Of a stretch of 64,000 nt of DNA, positions 54,821 to 64,000 are shown in pieces; position 1 is the stretch's first letter; each line of letters opens with the position of its first letter. The notes under the pieces were generated by a model. That model was not told the origin of the DNA. It saw only the letters and a program-made list of their open reading frames with translations, and made no database searches. The stretch comes from Toxoplasma gondii ME49 (taxonomy: Eukaryota > Apicomplexa > Conoidasida > Eucoccidiorida > Sarcocystidae). The translations under genes and the position numbers were made by a program. The stretch lies in assembly GCF_000006565.2 (NCBI RefSeq), contig NC_031477.1:822669-886668 (forward strand), given 5' to 3'.

Positions 54821-57800
54821 ATTTATATATATATATATATATTTATGCGACGAGCCCGAACCTCTCTCTTCGAAAGACAAATACAGAAATGTATATATGC
54901 ATACATCTGTACGCATGCAGATCTGATATTTGTATGTGCTTGTGTGCATATGTATGTGTGTGCTGCGAGGCTCTGTATTTCTCACTTTGTAAAGAGATAC
55001 ACACGTTTGCATGGAGTCTCTCAATTTTCTCTTTGGGTCCACCGATGTCGGCGGACGTCCACATATGTGACAGTGTTTCTCTCTGCACCTGCTTGCTCCT
55101 GAAATGTCTACCCCGCGAGCTTCAAACCGCAGCTACCTTTTGAACGCGTTCGTTGCCTCCAGCTGGTGGTTCGCTCTCCCGTGAAGATTGACGCGTCTCT
55201 TTCTCTATCTTTGTGCCAAAGTTCTGCGTATGCACACCTGCGTTTTCTGGTGTCCCAGCTTAGATTCACCCATCGATTTTTTATCTGTTTCTTTATGCAC
55301 CTACACTGTGTGTACGTGGACGTATGCGCGCGTGTGGGTGTCTGCCTCGAGGCTTTTCTGTCCGACCGTTTGGTGAGACGTGTGTGTTTCGTTAGTCTTC
55401 TTTCTGCTTCTCCGAGTCGCAGAACAGAGGCGCAGGTTGCGTTTCCGGATCCACTTCACTTTCTGCTTGCAGAGGCGGCGAGATGATGTCTCTAGACGAG
55501 AACGAGGAAACAACTGAGGCTGATGTCGCCCGGTGGATTCGCCAGCTCCTGATGGCCATTGAGACCCTCCACCTTCGGTCCATCGTGCACAGGTCGGGCC
55601 GTGTGGGCTTTCCCAGCTGACAGCAACCAGTCAAAAAAAACGAAGACACAACGCTTCACTTCAGTCGCTACGCTTTTATGGCTGGCGTCTCCCTTTCAGA
55701 CACAACAGCCGACCGGCGCGGATCGCGCGCGCGCTCGGTTGCTGTCCCCCCGGCTTCTTCCACGATTCGCAGCTTCTCTTCTTCTTCTCCTCTGTAGATC
55801 TTCTCCTCTCGTTATCTGTCTCCCTCTTCATCTCTCTCTCTTCAACAGAGACCTCCTGTGAGGGAGTCTTGTCGTCGTCAGGGGGCAGAGAGCCATGGGT
55901 CGCGATGTCCAGCTCGTGTTTCATCTTTTTCTGGAGGCTCTGCGCTGCGGTGTGCCTTCTCAGAAACGTAAATCCGAGCAACGTCCTTCTGCTGGAAGCC
56001 ACTCGCCGGACGGTCAAGCTCGGCGGGTTTGGGTAAGTTCCGGCGTCTTTTGCGGAGACGTATTTTCTCTTTTCACTGTTCACTTTCTCTGGATTGTCAA
56101 CTGCACCTCTGGCACGGTCTTGGCGCCCAAGACGCCCAGAGGCTTCGGTGCGTGTTTTGGTTTCTTCTGTTTGACCTTTTCCGGTCGCTGGAGGAGCGCG
56201 AGAAACCCAAGGTGCATTTCTCTCCTTTCTCGCTTGAGGCGAGGTTCCCGTGTGCGCGCAGTAGTTCCGAGCGCATGTACTTTTCGAGCTGTTGTGGAGT
56301 CGACGCGCCCTGCGTTGCCTCGTAGCTCTGAGGAGAATTCTGACCTTGCCTACTTCTTCTGTCGCGTTGTCTCCCGTACCCAGCGTCTCCCTACCTGTCT
56401 ATTCATTTGTCGATCTCCGTGTGCAGCTCGCTTCCCCTGTCTATCCGCGCGCGTGCAGCCGTCTGTCTGTCGAGTCTGCCTCTGGAATTTCTCGGTGACT
56501 GTTCTTCGACTGGAACGCGGTCTTGGTGTCCTGGTTTTAGGTTGGCATGCCGAGTGCCGTCTCGGAAGCTGCTCAAGGAGGCGTGTGGGTCGCGAGCGTA
56601 CCTGGCGCCCGAGATGCTGATTGGAAACTACGGGAGGAAAGTGGACGTTTGGGCGGTCGGGGTGATTCTCTACGTTTTCCTTTTTGGCCGGCTCCCCTTC
56701 GCGGCCGCAGACACCTACCATCTCTTCAAAAGCATCATTGAGGAAGAGCCAGCGTGGACGTACATCCGGACGCGCGACCTGCAGCCCGGCTGGACAGACA
56801 CCGTCCAGGGGACCCGCCGGCGATCCGGCGCAGAAAGTCCTGGAGAAAGAGGAGAAATGCCGACAGAAAACATGGACTCTCGTGGGGAAACACGCTGGGT
56901 CCGCCCTGACAAAGCTCGCTTCGAGACCGTTCCGACTCCAGCCGCACCGCCTGCCTCCAAAGCCGCCAGTGGCGACTGCAGACGCGGAGACACTCTCGGC
57001 GAACAGGGACAGCCACAAGAGAGACAGGAGACGCAGAAGAGACGGGAGACACGGGAGAGACAGGCGAGCCGTAAGGAAGAGCAGACACAGAAAAGACAGG
57101 AGACGAAAGAAAGCCGGGAAACAGAGGCGGGATCCCGCGAGGACGGTCGTCCTTTGGACTCACTTCGGTCGCGGGAAGGACGGAGAGAAGGGGGTGGGGA
57201 GGCGCCTGCACTTTTTTGTGGAGACACAGCGACTCGGAGAGGAGACACTTCAGCTGGTCGAGACCGGGAGGGCAGGACTGGGTCGACACAGAGCGACAAA
57301 GAATCGACCGAGAGAGGACAAGGCGATGGGCGAGGGAAGGCCTCGAAGAAGAGGCATGCGCTGAATGGCGTTCCGAGCTCGGCAGAGAACCTCGTCCAAG
57401 AGTGCCTCGCGCCAGGGAAGTTAGCGACCGAAAGCACAGGGCAAGCAGACGCATGCGACCTGCAGACAGATGATGATGACTACGCGCCCAGCGCCGAAGC
57501 CGTGGACCTCTGCAAGCAATTGCTGACGAAAAATTTCCTTCGCAGACCCACAGCCACAGAAGCTCTGAACCACCCGTGGATCCAGCGCGGTAAGAAAGCG
57601 AGCGGGCAAAGCGGAGAAGAGCCGAGACGGGCGAGACACGACGAGGAAGATGCTCAAAACAAGAAATCAAGGGAAGAAAGATACGAGAGGGAAGAAGAGA
57701 AGACGTCACTTTTAGGATTTGCTGGGAGAAGGACGTGGAGAATCGACACACATGTTGCCTCGGGTCGACTTCTCAATTTTTGTTTCTTTTCTTCTCCGGC

Positions 57801-59743
57801 CTCCACTCTCCTCGGTGAACTGAATATCGATACGGAGTGGTTCTCGACTGTGTGCCTCGCTTCCTCAGCCCCCGACTGTGACCGAAGACCGAACTGGAGC
57901 GCATGCGCTCTTCTGTTCCTTTGCTTGCTCTGTTTTCTGTCTCAAACACAGAAGCCTGGGCAGACGGTCGAAAGGGATTGACCCTGCCTCGCAGCCTGCG
58001 GCGGTGAGCACAGAGAAGGCGAGTTTCCAGCGACTGACGAAAAGCGGCACTGCGCAGTTTCCTTCTCCAGGCTGCACGGCAGATCGAAACTGCGGCAGAG
58101 AACTAGACACACCTCCAGCTGCATGCATTGACGCAAACTGCATGCACGGCTTCATAATGCAGCCTGCACGCGCACCCTTCTCTGGGGTGCAGCCACAGCC
58201 CCCTGCGCGTCTGCAAGTGGAGAAACGCTCTTGCGTCGCCACGAATCATGGAAGGTCTCTGCGTTCGTTGCTAGCACCTCCTATGACTTTACACTCTGCA
58301 CTCATGGGCCTGTCTGCCTAAAGCCTGAACTTTTTTTCCCTCTGTTGAGGTCCGTCGTTCGTCTGGCTGCGCGACTGCGGAGAACTCGCATGTCGTGGGG
58401 ACTCGCAACGACGACACCACAGAAGCGCAAGCTGCGCCTTGACGCGAGGGCAGAACTCTGACGTACTTCGCATCTAAACTGCTTCGAACGGAATGCAACA
58501 AATTTGCAAGTGAAGAGTCGGGTGAACGTCCGAGTGACCTGCTTTCTGTTTCTCGCTTTCATAGGCGGATTTCCCAGTGCAACGCGGAGGTGTGTCTGCG
58601 CAGCGGCTCCAGCTTGAGCGTCCTCGGCGTCGACTCTGGAGAGCCTGGATTCGGCACGACACTGTCTACGCAAGGCCTTGGTCGGATCTCGTGACAGATT
58701 GAAAAAGGAAATGAAACACTAAATGATATCCTTGTCTGGCCCTCTTCTCTTCCTCTTTCTGTCTCCTTTCGCCGTCATCACCCCATTTCCACGTCTCTTC
58801 TGCTCTTGCGTACATTGTTACGTCTGTGCATACGTCTTGAACTCGTCTAACCGTACTTTCGGTTGACTGCGTTCTTTTATGCCACCCGAGGTGCCATCCG
58901 AATCCACTTGTCACCTCTCTCTTCCTCGCCCTTCCTCTTTCTCTCCTTTTCTCCTTTTCTCTTTCTCTCCTTTTTTCCCTCTCTCCTTCTCTCCTTTTTT
59001 TTCTCTCTCCTTCTGTCCGTCTCCCTTCTTCTCGCTTTCTACTTCTTCCTCTCCGTTCTCTGTCGGAGGGAGACTCTGTGCAGATACTTTGGTTGTCGAC
59101 ATGTCCGGAAACGCGTTTCTTCTCCCTTCGCGTGTGTGGTGTCTCTCGTTACCCTGCAGAGAGTGAGGCGCCTCTCCGCCATTCGCCGCAAACGTCGCTT
59201 CTAGAAGTTTCCCCCAAGTCTCTTCAGGCAACTGTGCTTGGCCCCCTAGAGTCGGGAACCTCCACTGCAGGCTCCAACGCACTCGCCGACGTCCGACTGC
59301 ATGCGCGGCGCAGTCTCGTCTCTTCTCGAGCGCGCACCAGCGTCTCGCTGACCTCCTCTGCCCCGGGACAGACGCAGCGCCCACACGACTCAGCCGAGAG
59401 AGGTTGGGCGCCGAAGGAGACAGTCCAGGCGCCCAAGAAGACGGCTACTGCACCGAAGGAGACAGCTGGGGCTCCTGCGGAGACTGTGCAGGCGCGCGAC
59501 CGGGTCGTGGGCTCCACGGTGAAAGGCTGGCGAGTGCGGCGGTCACGCGGAGAGGCCGAGGGCGCCAGCGGACGCGGCTCTCAGGTGTCTTCAACCAGAG
59601 AGGCCAGCGAGAAGAAGGGATGGAGCATGCAGTCGAACTCTGTGTTCAAGAAGCTGCAGCGCTCGTGCAGAAGCGGGTCGCGACTTGAAGAGGCGGCTTA
59701 CGGCGACTACCAAGAGGACTTGGCGCGCCTGCGGTGCTCGTGA
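53241..59743 (+). CDS. N-myristoylated CAMK-like protein kinase, probably catalytically altered
   Basis: Exons 53241-53312, 54261-54550, 55473-55592, 55849-55857, 55964-56032, 56541-57589, 57952-58003, 58350-58391 (tentative), 58565-58680 (tentative) and 59160-59743 keep phase and give about 800 residues. The start MGCTQSGH is a myristoylation signal with a nearby Cys for palmitoylation. Kinase motifs in order: a degenerate glycine loop (KIATGTFTQT), the lysine in RAAKI, the helix [15 protein letters not shown], catalytic loop HRDL with three extra residues before NPSNVLL, then VKLGGFG where KLxDFG is expected, [31 protein letters not shown], and HPWIQ closing the domain. A charged insertion of about 230 residues separates the last two. 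No EF-hands follow, so it is not a canonical CDPK. The tail has [16 protein letters not shown] repeats. Loss of the DFG aspartate suggests a pseudokinase or unusual metal binding (inference). Confidence 0.85.
53488..53570. repeat. TA/TGCATA microsatellite in kinase intron 1
   Basis: Alternating TA with TATGCATA units, in the intron 53313-54260. Confidence 0.88.
54744..54846. repeat. TATATTTATA microsatellite in kinase intron 2
   Basis: Almost pure A/T tract of TATATTTA units of about 100 bases, in the intron 54551-55472. Confidence 0.9.
58922..59010. repeat. CTCTTTCTCC pyrimidine repeat in kinase last intron
   Basis: Imperfect TTTCTCTCCTT units upstream of the acceptor at 59159. Confidence 0.75.
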
Positions 59744-62422
59744 AGGTCTGATGCGCCAGTCTCGGCGGATTTGAAGGCGAACAAACTCAGGGAGAATTGA
59801 GCGAGAAGAATTAAAAAAACAGAACAGAAGGAGCAGAACTGAAAGAATACGACTGTGGAGAGAACCTCTGAGTCGGAGCCGAGTCTCGACGTGGACGAGG
59901 AGGGAGCTGCAAGAGAGAACGGGGGAAGCACACAGGGGCGAAGAGGACCAAAGAGCGAGAGAAAGAAGATGCAAGTCGACAGGGCAGTGTGAGGGAGGCT
60001 GGGGAGAAAGCTCGACAAGGCACGATCGACGAACACACGCAGACCGATGGGTTTGTGGAATTTGCTTGGCAGTCACCGTTTCTGTGCTGTTTCGGACTGT
60101 TCCAGTGCTATGTCCCAGGCCCGACTAAAAAAGTCTTTTGACGGGATGGCGACAATCACGCAGAAGCAAGCAGGGTAAAAGAGCTGAGGGGAGACAGAAA
60201 GGCTTTCAGCTGCATGCGCAGTGTGCCCTTTGTTCACCTGATCGTTTCTCTCACAGTGGCGCTGACAGAGAGAGAGAGGCGCCTCAGAAGCAGGTAGGAA
60301 GAAGAGCAACTTTCTCCTGAAGCCGAAAAAACTCTCTGGTGGGCCTGTTCTCTTTCCTGTGGTCAGAGCACATCTCTTTCTGGCTACTCGTTGACGAGGG
60401 AGATGTGCATGTAAAAGAATACCCGACTGTCGACTTCGATGGCCTGAAGGACGCTGAGATAGACTTGGGAAACCGTCAACTACCTTAGAGAGACCTTTTT
60501 TCTGAAGCTCGTTCGTCTTGTCTCTCTCACCCAAGGCGTGTACTCTTTTCTTCGATTCCATATGACTTGTGTACTTCCGACACCAGAGACTTCTCCACCG
60601 TAAGTGCTTGCTCATCTGTATGCATACTCATATAGTTATACAAACATAACATATGTATATACATACTCATATATATATATATATATACTCATATATATCT
60701 ATCTATATATATATATATATATATACATACTCATATATATATACATACTCATATATATCTATATATATCTATATATATATCTATATCTATATATATATAT
60801 AAATATAAGGAGAGTCATGCGACGTGTGCCACGTGCATGCCTCATATTGTGAGGGGCGGTGCTCTTCAATTGTGAATGTAATGGATTCGACTTTTTATCA
60901 ATAAAGGTAGCAGCATTTCCATCAAAGATCTCCCAGGGCAAAGGACTGAGGAGCCATTCTTTGGTGCATCCAGCGGTGGATTTGAATATCAGGGGACAGC
61001 GGTTGAGTGTCAAAAAAGGTAGACGCTCGAGAGGATCTGTTCGAAACAGGTGACTCGGCCTGCGCGGTTTCATGTGCGAGGCTGTTCTTTCCTCTTTGGA
61101 CTCAGAAAATCGTCTCTTGTTCTTTGACGACCTGTCTCTTCACCACTTGCTCTCGCTTTCCGCCCCCCTTTCGCGCGCCTCGTCACCGGCTTTTCGGGAA
61201 CTCATAGGAAAATCATAGGAGTCCTCGAATCGAGTGAATTGAAATACTCATTCAGAGATGCTGTGGTAGCAAGAAACAACGTCAGTTCCTATTCTGCTGC
61301 TACTTCTTTAACTGGCTCTGGGCACCCCCGGCCTGAGACGCCCACAGAAGACTGGGGAGCCTTCTGAGGCAGAGTTGTCCCTTAGGAGACACCCACCGAC
61401 CTGGACAGTCTTTTTCCTGCGCTTTCGGAAAGGAATGCGTGGAATAGGTTTCCATCCAACGGCGCTATATCTGTTTCTCCATGTTCATCGCCTGTCTCTG
61501 CCCATCTAGTGAGACCTGCATCTATCTGTGTGCATTCCGAAGCCTGATGTTTGAGAGTCTCCTCGCCTTCAGAGCCAGACCGTCTTCTCGCTGTCTCCAA
61601 AAGGAAATTCCTTATGCGCCGCTCCACACGTCTCACTGCGCTTCCCAGCCTCGACGCATGCACCCATCACTCTGGTTACCGAATATAAGCCGGTCCACTC
61701 GTTTTGTGTGCAGATTGCGACTGACGCCTCAAACGTAGTGGATTTACCCGGGAGCGTTCCCTCTAAAACGACGAGTTTCACAGCGCATGCAGAGAGGGTC
61801 GCCTGCATGATCCCTCACGGGGCGGGGCTAGCTTCAGTTGTTGCCTGACCGGTTAACTGCATGCCCTAAATACGTGGAGAAGAGTTAACTGTTCTCTGAA
61901 GTCCGCAGTGACTGCAGCGGGTGTAGACGGGATGTAGAGGAGTGCTGATTCTAGAGTTTCTCTCTTGAAGATTCGACACTGCGTACCAACAGAAGAAAAG
62001 ACGAACTCGCAGAAGCCCAGGAGGCACCGACTCCCGCGGAGATGGCCGATTCACAAAAGGCGCTTTTTCTCGAGTTTCACACTCGGTTCGTTCCCAAGAC
62101 CTCCTCAAGAGATCGGTTGGGCGGCTGCGCCAGATACGGAAAGAAACAAAGAGGGAACGGAGACGGACCAAAAACCTCGCGGAAGTTCTCCCGCATGCCC
62201 CGGTGGAAAGGCAGGAGCGCAGAGGGACGCGAGGAGCGCAGACACAACAAAAAAAAGCCGACAAGCGACAGATCCCCAGGCTTCACATTGGCCTCAAGAT
62301 CCGGAGATGCCCGAGACGCATGCACACACGGAGCGCTACGCGAAGACAAGACAGAAGGCCCGACGTTCGGAACAGCACACAAGGAAGACGACGAGGAAGA
62401 GACAGCCTCTGCGGACGGAATA
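59744..62422. other. Convergent gap between kinase and DHHC genes
   Basis: The two flanking genes end towards each other. I see no supportable gene. A minus-strand frame with a true ATG (60615 down to 60073, 180 codons) has no recognisable motif. A TA/TATC microsatellite cluster occupies 60648-60804. The rest (60860-62400) is unique sequence of even composition. Confidence 0.5.
60648..60806. repeat. TATATACTCATA/TATC microsatellite
   Basis: Tracts of TATATA joined by ACTCATA and TCTATC units extend for about 160 bases in the gap between the kinase and DHHC genes. Confidence 0.9.
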
Positions 62423-64000
62423 TCAGGTGGAGAAGTAGGGTGAGGGCAGGCAGACGCAGTCGACGGGGGAGAGGAGGCCGATCCAGAGGCGACGGAAGCG
62501 AGGCTGCGAAGTCTCCGCCGAGTTGCGCAGTTCCGCTGAACACCAACAAGTCGGAAACAGTTTTCCCTGGAGCGCTGTTCTCCCATGATCGCGGAACTGT
62601 CAGAAACGTTGTCACCCCAAACAAATCAATTGACACTCCGACATACACGGATATCGAACATCCGCACACACACATGTTGCCACAAGCACCCACCGACAGC
62701 CGTGTATATATTCACGATTACTTCTTTATCTATCTATTTATCTACTTATTTATCTGTGTATCTATTTACTTATCTATCCACAACATCTAGGCACATCATG
62801 CACTTATACATATATATATATATATATACACGTCTTTGTGGGGCACAGTTGACCTGTGTGATTGTTTGTCTTTGTGGAGGGCTGCTTGTTTCCTTGGTCC
62901 TTTTTCACTCGCACGATGGACGGGTTCCTCACCTGCACTTCAATGGTGGTTTGGTTGCCCATGAGGAGGTAGACGTGGAAGAAGAAGAGAGCAGCGACCG
63001 CGACGCCGACGTTGAGGGCGAGGAGACCGACAAATAAAATCGCTTGTCTGCCCCAGGCCTGCCAGAGCCACCAGGAGGGGTCCAGCCCCCCAAAACTCTC
63101 TGTTTTTCCTTTCTCTCCGTTCCGGTTCTTCGCTATCTGTGCGGCGACGTCTCGCTGGTGCTGAAGCAGCCGGTCGACGACGACGAGAGTGCGGAATCCG
63201 TAGGGGGGGGGTCCCGCCCTTTGTTTCGCAAGGCGTCTTGCGAGTTTGAACGCTTCCCGCGCTGCGTCTTGCACGGCTGTCTGAACGAGAGGAGAAGCTG
63301 CAAGGGTGGGACTCTTCGTCTCTTCTCCTGGCCTGCGCGACTCTTGCTCGCTGCTCTCTTGGCGCGCCAGTTCTTCTCTCAGCGGCGCCTCGTGTCTGGC
63401 CTGAAGCGTCTCTTCCAACTCCGCGACCAGAGCCTGAATCTGCAAGTCGGTGACGGCGTCCGCGAAGTCGCTCTTGTCGCCCTCCGCGACCGACAGGAGG
63501 AAGGAGTAGAACCAGAAGGGCAGGCGGAGAAGACGCGAGAGTGAGAAGAAACTCTCTTCTCTCGTCGTGGGCTGCTTTTCTGCCTCCGTTCGCGGCGAAG
63601 ACGAACTGGCGCGCAGGCTGTCCTGCGCAGACGGCGAAGCGCCTCCGCCAGTCTCCCCTGCATGCAGGGTTTGCCTGCGCCGCACGATGGCAAGCTGCTC
63701 CGAGACGAGTCGAGCGTGGTGCGCGCGGCTCTCGGCGACGACTCGCCGAAAGGCGAAGGCTCCAAACAGCGAGAAGCGCATGACCCAGAGGGTGTGGACG
63801 AGGAGGAGAAACAGGAAGAACAGAAACAGAAAGAAAAAGCGGTAGTTGTGCAAACCTACGCACTGGTTCAGCCACGGACAGTGGTGGTCTTGCTTCAACA
63901 CACACCGATTGCAAATCCGACAGTGGTGCGTCCGCAACGGCTTCGCGCCCCCACACGTGGAACAGAGAGGTACAAGGCGAGAGCACAGGCCCCTGCCATT
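62423..64000 (-). CDS. DHHC-type protein S-acyltransferase (5' end outside window)
   Basis: DHHC enzymes attach palmitate to cysteines of membrane-associated proteins, usually at Golgi, rhoptry, inner membrane or plasma membrane in these parasites. The main exon (from beyond 64000 down to 62933, donor gtgagg) contains the Cys-rich domain: [15 protein letters not shown], then [20 protein letters not shown], with the catalytic DHHC at about 63868-63879. A hydrophobic segment ([19 protein letters not shown]) follows, then an insertion of roughly 230 charged and Gln/Arg-rich residues, a second hydrophobic segment ([20 protein letters not shown]) and the family TTxE motif as NQTTIEVQ. A phase-consistent last exon (62596-62423, acceptor tgacag) would add 57 residues starting [10 protein letters not shown]; this exon is tentative. 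About 413 residues lie in the window. The first membrane segments lie to the right. Confidence 0.94.
62700..62832. repeat. TATC/TATT tetranucleotide and TA repeats in DHHC last intron
   Basis: TATCTATTTA-type units (62720-62782) and an alternating TA tract (62806-62829) lie in the proposed intron 62597-62932. Confidence 0.85.

Noticed and set aside
53241..59743. Calling the kinase a calcium-dependent protein kinase (CDPK)
   Set aside because: The kinase domain is CAMK-like and the N-terminus is myristoylated, but no EF-hand loop is visible in any downstream exon.
60073..60615. 180-codon minus-strand frame starting with a true ATG
   Set aside because: No motif, overlaps 3' flanking sequence of the kinase gene, and its length is not exceptional for the composition.

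Overview
The window reads as nuclear DNA of a cyst-forming coccidian (Apicomplexa), most like Toxoplasma gondii or a close relative (Hammondia, Neospora). The evidence is intron-rich genes with GT-AG junctions, coding exons richer in GC than the gaps, long Ser/Glu-rich insertions in conserved proteins, many TA/TATG microsatellites and CT-rich minisatellites in introns, and a 449-residue apicomplexan-type beta-tubulin. I built the gene models by hand from conserved protein motifs, splice consensus and reading-phase continuity. No search or transcript data were used.

Layout from left to right. (1) 2-17338, + strand: the 3' part of a very large Dicer gene. It holds the C-terminal helicase half, the Dicer dimerisation domain, a PAZ-like region and two RNase III domains that keep their acidic catalytic residues; the N-terminal helicase half lies left of the window. 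(2) 17920-20297, +: a tentative multi-exon gene of unknown function with one intron of about 1.1 kb made mostly of a CT-rich minisatellite. (3) 20502-25088, +: a predicted secreted or apicoplast-type protein with TPR-like helices followed by a PDZ domain. (4) 28966-39469, +: coatomer beta subunit (beta-COP), complete in 19 exons. (5) 40689-41709, -: an unusually long open frame of unknown identity. (6) 42102-44094, +: an eight-exon gene for a 306-residue protein that looks like three consecutive ubiquitin-like folds. (7) 46659-48712, -: beta-tubulin, complete in 4 exons. (8) 53241-59743, +: an N-myristoylated CAMK-like kinase whose DFG motif reads GFG and whose HRD motif is completed by a 9-nt microexon. 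(9) 62423 to beyond 64000, -: a DHHC palmitoyltransferase cut by the right edge.

The genes do not form an operon-like unit; they are independent nuclear genes on both strands. Functionally the window covers RNA silencing (Dicer), COPI vesicle coat (beta-COP), microtubules (beta-tubulin), protein lipidation and signalling (DHHC enzyme, myristoylated kinase), and two proteins I could not assign (TPR-PDZ and triple-Ubl). The points most worth following are the oversized Dicer, the triple-Ubl protein, the degenerate kinase with its microexon, the TPR-PDZ protein, and the unexplained long minus-strand frame.
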